Source: Allodiplogaster sudhausi
Taxonomy: Eukaryota; Nematoda; Chromadorea; Rhabditida; Diplogasteridae
DNA: 64,000 bases
Assembly (NCBI GenBank): GCA_945643635.1
Contig: CALZFC010000019.1
Span: 2,730,001 to 2,794,000 of the forward strand
Direction of reading: 5' to 3'
Part shown: positions 49,917 to 62,140 of the stretch, one piece after another
How positions within the stretch are numbered: position 1 is the first letter of the stretch
Layout of the letters: each line of letters opens with the position of its first letter
The notes under the pieces: generated by a model
What the model was told of the DNA's origin: nothing
What the model saw: only the letters and a program-made list of their open reading frames with translations
Database searches by the model: none
Program-made: the position numbers and the translations under genes

Positions 49917-51909
49917 TCATCTTCTGGCACGAGCACATTCGCAGACTTCACAGCACACCTTTAAGAAAATGCCCGTTGCCACTCTCGGTTTTTAGCGCTC
50001 CTCTTCTCGCTCCAATACTCGTGCTCTATTCCGTCATCTCTCTGGCAATCTCTCTCACTCTCATTCCCTTTGTCTAGATTCTCCCAATCCATCTGTCCAT
50101 TCGGACAACTTCCTTTCTCTTATTCTCTGCAAACGTACATACATACAGTAGCGTGCAATAAAAGTGTATATTTTGGTTTTTCATGCATATTTTCCTTCAA
50201 AGTGAAGGAAAGTTTATGAAAAAAAAAAAAAAAAAAAAGAAAAAGAAAAGTTTATGAGATCGCTTCTGTTTAGTGACACACGTAAATCATTATAATATTG
50301 GTTTCATTGATCCACTATTGATCGAGAAAAAAATCAATAACTCAAATCACCTGTTTAGCATATTTAGTCGTGCTGGACAAAATGATTTATTTCTTTGATC
50401 TTTTGCGAGTTTTTAAGGGTATTTTATTTTATTTGCATTGAATAACATCCCTGCGATAACTTTTAGGTATAGTTCTTATTTATTCTCATGTTGTTACATG
50501 CTGGCTGCCCTCAGTTCGAGATTCATTCAATCGGCCTGAGATGCAGAAGGCTCAGCAGGATAAAATCAATCATTTACTTCAATGCTTATTGTAATAATGA
50601 TTTTAATGTATTCATTGATAATCGTTTAAGCTTTTCAGATAGTTACTTGAGCAGTGTAAATTACATGCCAACTATTAGAGCACGTTTTGGGCACTGCGGT
50701 CAGCTTTCGTCCGCAGCCCAGACGTACTTAAAGTGATGCTATGTAGGGGTCTGTGTTTCAAACACGGTTTTGCCTATCTCAAATGATAGTTAATAGGCTT
50801 TTCCATATTGGGCAGCTTTCTGTCATCCCTGGCTTCATGTGGCTTCAAGAAACAGAAGAACGTTAAATTGCACCCCATGTATGGCATACTACGGAATTCA
50901 ACAAGGTTGGAAAATGGAGGCAAAAAAGTTAAGATCGAATCAAAATGGCTTTAATCAATGTAAAAGAGTGCTAAGCAATCGCCCATGTACTAGAAAGATA
51001 ATTTAATGCCGTGATTGATATAGTTACGCCACCTGTCAAAGATGACATTTTCTCGCCTTTTAGGTGTCTTCAATCGTGCATTGGTTTCTTAAAGCCACAT
51101 GAAGTCAAAGATAAAACAAGGCTGCCCAATATGGAAAAGCCTATTAACTATCATTTGAGATAGGCAAAACCGTGTTTGAAACACAGACCCCTACATAGCA
51201 TCACTTTAAGTACGTCTGGGCTGCGGAAGAAAGCTGACCACAGTGTCCAAAATGTGCTCTAATAGTTAGCATGTAGTTTCCACTGCTCAAGTAACCATCT
51301 GAAAAGCTTAAACGATCAGGCCGATTGAATGAATCTCGAACTGAGGGCAGCCAGCATGTAACAACATGAGAATAAATAAGAACTATACCTAAAAGTTATC
51401 GCAGGGATGTTATTCAATGCAAATAAAATAAAATACCCTTAAAAACTCGCAAAAGATCAAAGAAATAAATCATTTTGTCCAGCACGACTAAATATGCTAA
51501 ACAGGTGATTTGAGTTATTGATTTTTTTCCCGATCAATAGTGGATCAATGAAACCAATATTATAATGATTTAAGTGTGTCACTAAACAGAAGCGATCCTG
51601 AAAATTTCATAAACTTTCCTTCACTTTGAAGGAAAATATGCATGAAAAACCAAAATATACACTTTTATTGCACGCTACTGTATGTATGTACGTTTGCAGA
51701 GAATAAGAGAAAGGAAGTTGTCCGAATGGACAGATGGATTGGGAGAATCTAGACAAAGGGAATGAGAGTGAGAGAGATTGCCAGAGAGATGACGGAATAG
51801 AGCACGAGTATTGGAGCGAGAAGAGGAGCGCTAAAAACCGAGAGTGGCAACGGGCATTTTCTTAAAGGTGTGCTGTGAAGTCTGCGAATGTGCTCGTGCC
51901 AGAAGATGA
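49917..51909. repeat. Two-kilobase inverted repeat (palindrome)
   Basis: The sequence from 49917 rightwards matches the reverse complement of the sequence from 51909 leftwards. The outer 227-230 bases of each arm (49917-50145 and 51681-51909) look identical base for base. The inner arms (50146 to about 50870 and about 51075 to 51680) match with scattered substitutions, a poly-A expansion in the left arm (50220-50250), and an 82-base segment (50540-50621) present only in the left arm. A spacer of about 200 bases (about 50872-51074) is not palindromic. The transition to unmatched sequence at both outer ends is abrupt. Confidence 0.93.
50146..51680. mobile_element. Palindromic Tc1/mariner-like non-autonomous element
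   Basis: Inner part of the palindrome. Its ends read CAGTAGCGTGCAATAAAAGT and the reverse complement, flanked by TA on both sides (50144-50145 and 51681-51682), as expected for Tc1/mariner-type insertion. It is about 1.53 kb with arms of about 720 bases. No transposase frame is visible, so mobility would depend on an element elsewhere. Confidence 0.65.
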
Positions 51910-52371
51910 CAAAACCTCATATCTCATATCACGCCATGCACAAATGAGAAAAGTGTGAACTGCGACACTAAAGAGGCTGAGAAAGTGAAGGAAAAAGAGG
52001 AAGTCTCTTTCTTGACGACGCCCAAAGTGGCCAAAGCCTGAAACAATGTGGCAGAGGAGTGTGGTCGGCGACTCTTTGCTTCTCTATACTCTCTTATTTA
52101 CTCACTCTCTCTCTCTTCTCTTTCCCTTCATCTCTGCTCTTCTGCTACTCTCTCAATCTGGCTCGCTCTCTATCTCTTCCCTCTTCCTCTCACTTCCATA
52201 TAAGCATCGCTCTCACGCCTTTCGATGCATTAGTGGTCCGAAGTGTGATGCGAGTGGGGAGGGGGGTTGAGAGATGAAAGAGAGAGAAGGGGAAAGCACC
52301 CCTCCGATCGATTTACATTGTTTACCAGGCAGAAGGGACAGCAAGCAGTACACGATGAGCAGTGTCAGGAT

Positions 52372-52406
<35 letters not shown>

Positions 52407-53083
52407 TGAGAGAGTGAATGATAGGGAGTCGAGAGAGAGAGAAAGAAAGAGACAGAGAAAGAGAGAGACAGTGAGAGAGAGGCTGAGAGAGACATAGAGA
52501 GAATCCTGTCAAAGAAGAATGGAAATGATGATGACTTGGTGTGGTGTCTTCTTCACTGGAAAAAAGACCTGGCCGAGAATTGCTAGCAAAAAAGGCGAAA
52601 GAGGACATGAGCAAGCGAGAGAGAGAGAGAGAGAGAGAATATCTTGAGGAATAACAGAGAAATTGAAAGAAAGGTAGTGGGAGCTGCGCTGATCCAATAC
52701 TGTACTCCGATACACAAGTTGATTTCGTTGCAGGAATTAGCTATGTATTTCGCTTATCTACAAGAATTTCACATTGCCCGAATTGGCCGTCTCACTAAAA
52801 AGGTAAAATCGAAGTGAAACGGCTGCCTTGATCAAAATACACGTATTTTAAATCTTGATGAAAAGAAAGAGAGTGAGATATGGAGAGACTTGGATAGAAG
52901 GGCGGAAGATGGGCATGAAAAGGGAAAAATTTGCAGCCATTTTCTAATTAATTCACATAGAAGTGCCAATCAGCGTAGCCAATTCTGTCAGTCTTCCTTT
53001 CATTGTCTCTCTCTCTCTCTCTGTCTGTCTCTGTCTCTGTCTCTTCCTCTGTCTCTCTGTCTCCCTTTCGCTCTCCCTCTCCC

Positions 53084-53116
<33 letters not shown>

Positions 53117-55694
53117 GTAAATCAAAGACACGCTTGCTCAATCGTCAATGTAACCGAGCATGAATGCGCGTGATCACGAGTTGATTGTATCGTTGAGAAG
53201 AAGTCCGAGAGATGCCACGAGAGGACATGTGACCCAAGCTTTCTCCATCTACATCTCTCTCTCTCTCTCTCTTCTTGGTTCACTCATTCATCTTCCATCA
53301 TTGACAGCGAATGGCTGGCTGCCTTCTCTTCTAGGAAATGTGGGCGAACTGGAAAAAAAGAAAGAATATGAACACTATTTAACACTTGACACGTGAAGAG
53401 CCAGGCAACGTTGTCGAAATAGACATTTATGGAGATGGAATGAAAGAGAGCACAGGGGGAAGAGACAAATGAGTAACGACAGCGGGAGGGAAAAAAGAAA
53501 AGAAGAATGAGAGAAAAACGAAAACTAAAGTAGCTATGAGTTAGATAAACAGCAAAAAAAAAGAAGTCGAGATCAAATAATCTGAAGTCGAGAAGCGGCA
53601 GAGAAAAGAAGAAAGAGGATGAGTGCTCGAGGCTATAGATAGGCTAGGCTAGTCGCCTGATCTTCGGACGTACTGACAGGTAGAAAGAGGAGGGACGGAC
53701 GATGGAGAGCGAGGGAGAGGGGGAGGGGAGAGAGAAAGAGAGAAAGGAAGAAAGACCAAGAGAGACTATAAAATGGAGAGGAAAAGAGAAGCCGATTATA
53801 TTAGCCTCACAGCTGGCCTGCGTCGAGGTACGGGTCGAAGTAGCTCGGCCTGCTTTTCTCTCGCTCTCTCTCCTCTTCCTCTTTTCTTCTCTCGCTCTCG
53901 CCCTCTCCTAGACTCCCTCTCTCCCTCTCTAATATTTTTATCTGTTGCTCCCTCTCTCCTTACGTACCACACTCTCTTCCAGTTTCTCTGACGTCTCAAA
54001 CATGGCCATAGAGTTGCCCGTCTGCCCGAGGGCTGCACTCCCGTGTGGGATTGATCGCTGTAGGAGAAGTGGGGAGGAGCAGAGTCAGAGGGAGAGGAGG
54101 AGAAAGACAACGAGAGACACAGAGACAGAGAGAGAGACAGAGAGAGAGACAGAGAGACAGAGAGAGACAGAGAGAGAGACAGAGAGAGAGAGAGAGAGGC
54201 AGGCAGACAAAGAATGAGAGATTTAGAGATGCAGAGAGTTTAAGGAAAAAGAAATGAAGGTTGCCAGAGGATAAAGATTATGGGTTGACAACTGCTCTGG
54301 CGAGCAAAGAAAGAGAAGGTCAGAAGAACATGGCGCAAGATTGCTCGCCACTGCACACTACTTTGAACTCTGCCTTGGAGTAGTAGGGGAGAAAGAGAAA
54401 TGAGAGAGAGAACGAGAGAGAAAGAAAGAAAGAGGAGAGAGAGAGAGAGAGCGAGAGAAAGAAAGCGAAAAGACCCGTGATGATAGAGTATGACGCACCC
54501 GTAGACAATGTCCTTTCCATCAGCAATCTAACAATCAAATGCAGCCGGTCACTCGCTTTCATTTAATATCTAATGAATTTTTACACCTCTCCAAGAGCAT
54601 GACATAACAGATGGTTTTATTTAGAGCAGAGCATGCAACTGCAGTAGTGCGAAAGTTTCTATTTACATTGTATGTATTTAAATAGGCTGTAGAGAGAGAG
54701 AGAAGGCGAGAGAGAGAGAGAGAGGAATAAAGACTAAAGGGCAAACTTCCGGTCGGGTCTCTCTCTTTTCTTCCTCTCAAGCCGTTCTGACGCCAGCAAA
54801 GGCACTCTCCGTTCATGTGGCAAACTCTAATGCCCCCTTCCTCCATTTTATAGCTCAAGGAATTTCCGCATTTGCTCGTACATCTATGAGAGGAATGATT
54901 CAGACTGAGAAAGAGAGAGAGAGAATAAGAGTGAGAGAGAAAGAGAGAGAGAGAGAGGGAGAGATAAATTGACTTGAATAATCATCTGATAAAACTCCTT
55001 CGATCATCCTATCACCTTGCCATTCCCTCAGACGCCAAGAAAGTGTTAGAAAATAGAGCCGCCAAATATGAGGAGCGGAGATGCAGAGAAAATAAAAGTC
55101 CATTGGGAAGATGCAAACATCGATTTCGCTGTCCAAGTCAAAGACGTTGTTAACGGCGGTCTTTCCACTGAATATTTTGTGCTCCCTTCTTGTTACTGAG
55201 AGCAAAACGTGAAATTGAGGGGTGGGGATGGGAGAGAGAAATACAACGAAAGAGAATGTAAGAAGAGAGAAAAGCAGGAAGGATATCGACAAGGTCTTCT
55301 CTTGAAGAATGCAATGGAAGAGGAGTCCTTGCACAAGAAGCTCATTTATCTACTATGTCAAAGTGACGTAGAAAGAAAGGAGATTAAAGAGAGGGAGAGA
55401 TAGAAGAGAGAGAGAGAGAGAGAAAGGCAGCGGAGAGAGTGAGACACCGAGAGAGCTGAAAGACACTAGACAAAGAAGAGAGTGCAGGGAGTGATAGAAA
55501 TACATACATACATCTGCGGCCGAGTGAGTGAAAGAATGAGAGAATGAGGGTTGAAAGGATCCAGTGTTAGCAAAAAATGCAGTTCCATAATGGACAATGA
55601 TCTTTGTTGCGTTCCGTTAGACAGAGGGTAGCAGGCAGGGATGGATTCCAGTATCTTTTCCCTCTTTCCCTCGCCTCTCTCTCTATCATTCTTT

Positions 55695-55731
<37 letters not shown>

Positions 55732-56042
55732 GCCTTTTATTCACTTACAAGCTACTGACGCACTTCTCGTAAATTACATTTTCACTCGTTTCCTACTTCC
55801 ACTGCCTCTTCTCTGCCTCACTCATCCACTCTCACTTAATCAAGGCAAGCTCATTGTCAGTTGAGAGTACAAATCGCGTATGCAGAAGATATGCGAGTAC
55901 GGTAAGCAAGACAAAGGCACTAAAAGGACAGAGAGAAAGGACGAAGGGAAGGAAGACAAGAACGATAAAGGGTTGGAGAAGCAGAGAGAGACAGAGAGAG
56001 AGACAGAGAGAGAGAAAGAGAGAAAGAGAGAGAGATAGAGAC

Positions 56043-56098
<56 letters not shown>

Positions 56099-57235
56099 AG
56101 TGCTAGAGAAGGATAGAAAACGAAAAAGAACAAAAGCCAAGGTGACCATCTGGCAGTTGAACTCCCGTGTTCACGTGGAGCCGACGTGGATAAGTGAAAG
56201 GGAGAAGGCAGGCCGAGAGCATCCGAACGGGGGCAGCAGAGAAATGGATGGGAACGAGCAAGTGCACATGGCTCAAAGTTCACGCCTACTTCTTACTCTC
56301 TCTCTCTCTATCACTCTCTTCTTTCTCTCTCTCTCTCTTTCTCATTCTCTCTTTCTCTCTCTCTTTCTGTCTTTCTCTCTTACCCTCTCAACTACTTCCT
56401 CTGTCCCTTCTACAATTTCACCTATCATTTTCGCCTGCTTGAAGTAACCTTCCTAGTGCACTTTGCCTCTCTCAAAGTCGATGCTCGAACTAGTAAACAA
56501 TTTCACCTTTTTGTGAGGGCCGTCAATCATTATATTTTTTCTTGGATGGCTGCCGAGTGGTTGACAGCTCAGGAATAGAGAGAGAAGCGATGAGAGTGCA
56601 TGGAAGAGAGAGAGAGAGAGAGAGAGAAAAGGGGAAAAGAAGGGGAAGTACTTTTCTTGCCAGCCAACGACTTTGCAGAGCGTTCATACATACAAAGTGC
56701 CAAATTTGACAGTGTCAACTCTGATTCTTGAAATGGAAAAAGTTCGAATTCGTGTTAATTCTGATCGAGAAGAAACCGGTTGTGTTGATGGGATCAAACT
56801 AACACGTCAACATTGTGCCTTTGTGTGTTGTAAGTGTTGTATGGGTATTTTAATATTTCGTTGGTAGATACATATACATATACTATATGTTGGCTCTGAT
56901 TGTGAGTTCAATACCACTAACGATTTCCGCCAACCATAACAAGACGATAACGGACGTGGCTGGGCTAACTAGTCGTCGCCAATAACAAATGGAAGATCAA
57001 TTTCATTCGTCGATTCGTAAGGGAAGGGTAGAAGAGGGTGGGAAAGGGGAAGAGAGTGAGAGAGATAGAGAGAGCACGCGAGAGAGAGAGAGGAAGAGAG
57101 AGACAGAGAATGGCGACTGAGAGGAGAAGGAAGACCGATCGTAATCATGGGAATCACGTGCACATCCTCCAGTACATGTGCCCACGGGGCTCTTTCTTGC
57201 TATTAGCTTATCGTTTGGTGCAATCGGTGTCAGCG

Positions 57236-57281
<46 letters not shown>

Positions 57282-58495
57282 GCCGTTTTCTCTCTTTCTC
57301 ACTGTCTTTCGCTCACTCTTCTCTCTTTCTCTCGCTCATAAATTTCTCATCGCCCTTCTATCGCTGAAAGTGATAAATCGTACCTAGTCGTTGCAAAGGA
57401 TACTGCTTATCAACGAAAAGGACATAAATGACTAAATATTCGTTTGGTGTAGGGGGAGAGAGAACGAATGCGAGACGAGTAATGAGAGAGAAAGATATGT
57501 AAAGAGATAGAGATAGAAAGGAAAAGGCGGAGAGAGCAGCTCACCGTAGATAATCCCTTGAGGGAACGTGTAGATTACATGTGATTCTCCTCGCGTCTTC
57601 TTGATTAGTGAGAAATTCATAAGAATGTGTTTTATGCGAAGGCAAACCATTCATAGATCCGCTTCAGTTTCTTTCTTAATCTCTATAATAGATTTAATTT
57701 TAAAAAATATTTTGTATTGTGTGGACGAATTAATGTAGCAGAAAGTTTTCTTTTCTATATTTAGGTGATGCAAGTAATGCATGTGGTCGGCTAAAACAGC
57801 TTCGCTGCTTTCCGGGGATCTGAAGTGGTGTTTTCTTAGCACAACTGAGAACAAAAATCTGTCTATTTATCTCCCAATCTGGGTTGAACAAAAAGGCGAG
57901 ACACATTACCGTCTTTCAGTACACGATCTCGGATAAAGTGTGGAGTAGCAAGCAGAATACGACGAAAATGATGAGTACTACTCGTGATTCACTTACTTTT
58001 ATTCGAGTTCGTCTTCAGGCAGACGGTAGCGTGTCTCAGCCTACAGTACCCGGGGCAGTATCTAAATACATATGTATGTATGTAGATGATATTTTCATTC
58101 GCTCATTGTCAGTTGTGCGAGAAAAGATCGTTCGGCAGCAAAGATTCTTGTTTTTTTCTCTCTATCAAAACGAAGCTCTCCGCTGAATAGTCGATGGATT
58201 CAGTATTAGTAAGTAGCCAGCGTAACTTAATTACAAACGAGTTTCCTTACACTAACTTTCCTTCATTTTCTAATCCAATCTTTATAGATCCTTTTGCCAG
58301 TCGGCTTAACCATTCACATTCACTAAATCTTTCTCCTTTTAATACTTTCTGCCTGCAACATACTTTTCCTTTGATTTGACCTTGTCCCGTCCACGAACTG
58401 TAAAACAGCACAAAGCAAATCGGCACTTCCTTTATTCCCTTAGGGGGAATGGGGAAGTCCTTCTTTCTTCTTCTTCCTTCCTTCTCCCTTCCTTC
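51910..58495. other. Gene-poor GA/CT-rich interval, right part
   Basis: No supported exon in about 6.5 kb. Tracts: GA 52375-52505, 52615-52640, 54105-54200, 54390-54460, 54905-54965, 55395-55450, 55985-56095, 56600-56630 and 57050-57110; CT 53005-53115, 53250-53270, 53850-53935, 55690-55730, 56290-56385 and 57238-57320. An open stretch at 57900-58050 (plus) looks faintly protein-like but has no recognised similarity. Confidence 0.55.
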
Positions 58496-60240
58496 TCACT
58501 TCTCCGAATGCTCCAGCTCGATGAGTTTCTTGACTCCTTCGTACATCTGCTTGACTGCCTCGTACTCAGACAGGCCGAGGCGCGCCTGAATTCAATCTTT
58601 AATTTACTACACTTTAGTTACAAGATTAATCGGATTAAAAAATAACCAAAGCTTGTTGGGGATGTAGAAGACGCCTCCCTCCGACTCGGAGTGCTCGCCG
58701 TGGATGCCGCGGACCTGGAGCTTCAGCCCGTTCGTGATGTCCTGAAATCAATCAATATTTTGGTTACTATTTCTTAAGTATGAAATAGGTAAAGAAGGAG
58801 AAACAGACGAGGAAGTCCTTGCGAGCGGCGAGCTTGGGCAGCTTGATGTGGACGGAGGCGCGGACGGTCGAGCCGAGATTCGTGGGGCAGAAGGTCAGCC
58901 AGCCGAGGCGATCGTCGCGCGAGAATTTGACCTTCGCCTCGATCGACTCTAAATGATATTAAATTACATTATCTGGGAATGAATAAATATGCATTTCCTT
59001 AATCTATTAATACCTTGACTCCACGGATGAGTCGGTCGAGGATCTTGCCGACATCCGAGCCCTGCTCCATAGAGATGATCCGGATGTGGTCCTCCTCGTT
59101 CACCCACACCAGAAAAGTCTTGTTGTCGTTGTGGAAGATCCCGCGTCCCTGAATATCTTTTGTATGATCAATATAAAGTTATCACCTTTTACACCCCAAG
59201 TGAATAGCAATAAAAAGAGAATGAAAAAGAGCCCCGCCTTAGGCCAGAAACGGCAGGCGTTAGCCTCCTGGAGATGGCGGTCGCCCTCCTTGAAGAGGAA
59301 GTGATCGGTGATCAGCTTCGTCTGGTCCTCCTTCGTCATGCCGTCGAGGCTGTAGAATTTGCCCTGAGAGATTCAGAATACATCGATGGCAGCCGAATTG
59401 AGATCCGACCTTGAGCTCGTTGTCGGAGATGCCGTCGAAGGCCTCCTTGAGTTTCTTCTCGAGCGACAGGTAGTGCGGCTGCTGGAGCATCGGGTTGAAG
59501 GGGTAGCCGAGGACGGAGCGGCCGCAGCGATGCGGGTCGACACGATGTATTTGCCCTCGGGGTCGAGGGGCGGAAACTCCTGGAGATGAGTGAGCACTCA
59601 TGTCAGTGAGAATGGAGGGGACACTCACCCCAGTCTTGCCCTCGCCCTGGTCCATGGCCGGCTGCTTCTGGTCGGGCTTGAATCCGTGGTAGTCCTCAAT
59701 GATCTTGTCCAGGAACGGAGCGAAGAGCTTGTAAGACTCGGCGTCCGGCGCGTAGACTCCGACGCCCGCGTCCAGGTTCGCCACTCCTCAAATAGAAAAG
59801 GGGAAGTGTCTTCACTTAAGTTCAAGATTTCAAAAATATTCCTAATTTTCACTTTACTGTCGGAGCTTGCTTGGAAGCGGTTGACTTGTGAGAAAATATG
59901 CAAAGATTCACCAGACTGGATGACGTCAAGGAGCGAAGCTCCCAGCTTGGTCTTCTTCTTCTTCAGCTGATCCACCAGCTCCTGAAGGCAATATTTTTCA
60001 TATTATGAAGTACATACTGTCAATCTCGTTTGCGAAATTAGTCTTGCCAATTTGTGATTCCAGTCAATTACAATGCATCTTCTACTTTATCCTTCGATTG
60101 TCTATCTCCTTGATTATGATCCATCGTGACATCCATCTTCCTCTCACCTTCGTAAGGTGTTTCTTGAAAAAGTTCGAATATTTTCGGACAAATTTCGTGA
60201 AAAAAAAGTCGAAATTTTTTTTGGAAAGATTTTTTTTCTC
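58496..60240 (-). CDS. AK: Arginine kinase (phosphagen kinase), with a one-base frameshift
   Basis: ATP:arginine phosphotransferase, the cytosolic ATP buffer of invertebrate muscle and nerve. Exons, 5' to 3': about 60148-60240 (KKHLTK), 59926-59981, about 59631-59788 ([24 protein letters not shown]), 59412-59582, 59238-59363 ([20 protein letters not shown]), 59018-59151 ([13 protein letters not shown]), about 58807-58948 ([20 protein letters not shown] with the reactive cysteine), about 58652-58742 ([16 protein letters not shown]), and a last exon to TGA 58496. All hallmark residues are present. Oddities: in the 59412-59582 exon the invariant STRIRCGRS motif is broken because one C (G on plus) is missing near 59529; the donor after NACRFWPK is GC; and the donor after YIPNK reads CT, or GC if one G is missing. 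The N-terminal exon with the start codon was not found; upstream of KKHLTK the frame is open but unusual. Sequencing error is the simplest explanation, a recent pseudogene the alternative. Confidence 0.88.
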
Positions 60241-61599
60241 CAAATTGACTCACGGGGGGTTTATTAATACCACGAACACGAATATGACAATTATTTTGCA
60301 TAATATTCAGTTTGACGCATGTTAGCGAGGTTAAATGGGATTTTTTGAACTAGCTGCACTGAGCTCCGTGGAGTCAACTAAACACCCCGAGCTCTCGGGA
60401 AAGAAAGTACAAACAATGAGTATTTTATCCGACGTGAAAAACACTGCTCTTTCAAATGAAGTAGAAATTGTGGCGTATTTCTGATGTCTATGTGCAATTA
60501 AAGGCGCTTCTATGTCTGCGACACAGGCAGAAATTCGGTTTTTGCCGAAAAAATGATTGAGAATGTAATCGTATGAACAAATTATGTATGACATTTTTAT
60601 GCATTCCTAAATTATAAACACAATGGTATCTTTGGTTTCTGAAAAGAGCGAGAAAAACTCATTTTATAGCCATTTTTTGTTCTGCGGGTTATTACTCTAC
60701 GCTGTGTTCACCCCCTACATTGTAAAGTTCCCGCAGGAGGATCCACATGAGAGGCAGTTTTCTAGGGATAACAAATGACGCTCTATCAAATGGATATGGT
60801 CTCATCGCTCAGTTTCTACTGCTTGGCACTCTAATGGCGCATTCCCATAATATAAGTGCTCATTTCGACCTTATAATGAAACTTTTATGAACTCCTTTCT
60901 ATGGCATTTGTGTGCGTCTTTAGATAACAAATAAAACGATACTTTCAAAATTTAGTTTGGTTACCTGTTACGAATTTTATAGTCAATCGAATATTTTCGA
61001 TAAATCGAGGCATACTGTAGTTATACATTCAATATAATTTTTAAAAAAAAGTTTTTTTGGAAGCTCTCATGATGCTACATAAGCCTTGCAAAGGAAATTA
61101 AAATCAAAAAATATTTTTGTTCCCTGCACCTTCTGCTATGGCCATGGTCGAATATCTCAGACAGGCTCTCTTAACATATGTACTTCTTGGTACAACTTCA
61201 AAAAATTGAACTACAAAAGTGCTTTGAAATGCCATTTTGGGGTCAAAGTTCACGCTCTTTCAACAATAAAAAGATAAAAGTTCATGCGAGGTCAAACTGA
61301 TTCGTGACAATCATATATTCGTACACTACATATAATAAACCAATAACTATTTCTACGACAATTTAAATGTATTGCTTCCAGGTTAATTTAGATAAAACAT
61401 TGTTCGCCAATTTCGTCATATCTTCAATGATGAATGCATATTTTACATACATTGGTTAAATATTTAAATCTCCTCATTGAATTTCATCATTTTCAGATCT
61501 TGATAATGAAAAGACACCCGGGCCGGGGAAAACTCACCCTTTTTCGTAATATTCTGTACTTTTCCTGATAGCGGTTTTTTGAATGGAGAGTCTTTTCTG
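60241..61599. other. Intergenic A+T-rich region upstream of arginine kinase
   Basis: It should contain the missing first exon and promoter of arginine kinase, but neither was identified. A minus-strand open stretch at 60331-60594 has protein-like composition but no recognised family. Nothing else of note. Confidence 0.5.
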
Positions 61600-62140
61600 A
61601 AAGTTATAGAAGGTCCATTTCCCCGGAAGAAGTCGGGCATTCCAGATTTTCGAAGGGAGAAGTCGGATAATTCCGGATTCTTCTGGAAAATTCCAGGACC
61701 AGGGAACGGAATATACCGCCCGGGAGCAGACGTTGTTCCTCTCGAAATGTTGCTCTCGGATCTTTCCGAATGATTCGGATAATTTCACGTCCCAGAGCAT
61801 ATCTCGGCCTCGTTCAGAACCGTCTTGAATGTTCCCTGGACCTAGGGCAGACGTTGGCTCCTTCCGGAATGCTTTGGAAAATTCCACTTTCCGTGACCAA
61901 ACTCGGCCCCTTCTGGAACCATCTGGAATGTTGCAAGGAACGGGGACAGGCGTTGGCCCCTTAGGGAATGTACTGGAGATCTTGGTGCCTCTGGAACCAT
62001 CTGGAATGTTTGCAGTATCGGTGGCAGACGTTGGCCCTTTCGGAATGTTCTGGAAAATTCCATGTCCCGGGCCCAATTCAGTCCCTTCTAGAACCTTCTA
62101 GAATGTTCAAAGGCATGGGCAGAACTCAGCCTCAGGTGCA
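61600..62140. repeat. Degenerate minisatellite, unit about 98 bp, about five copies
   Basis: Repeated blocks include GCAGACGTTGG (61735 region, 61851, 62028; GACAGGCGTTGG at 61943), CTGGAACCATCTGGAATGTT (61914, 61994; variant in the 62090 region) and GGAAAATTCCA. Unit spacing is about 97-99 bp, with one unit shortened by about 20. Both strands stay open for long stretches, giving a 180-codon minus-strand frame (61534-62076) whose repeats are about 33 residues and rich in Pro, Gly, Ser and Lys. Confidence 0.85.

Noticed and set aside
54900..55334. 144-codon minus-strand frame with hydrophobic stretches
   Set aside because: It begins and ends in CT-derived Ser/Leu repeats. The middle part (FDLDSEIDVCIFPMDFYF) has no known similarity and no exon-like borders.
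57884..58186. Plus-strand frame with VRLQADGSVSQPTVPG
   Set aside because: No ATG start, no partner exons, and it runs into the TACATATGTA microsatellite. Left as unannotated spacer.
60331..60594. Minus-strand frame tested as the missing first exon of arginine kinase
   Set aside because: It shows none of the N-terminal kinase pattern and no donor in the required phase.
61534..62076. 180-codon minus-strand frame read as a conventional gene
   Set aside because: It coincides with a degenerate minisatellite that is open on both strands, with no splice sites or recognised domain. Kept as a repeat with a finding instead.
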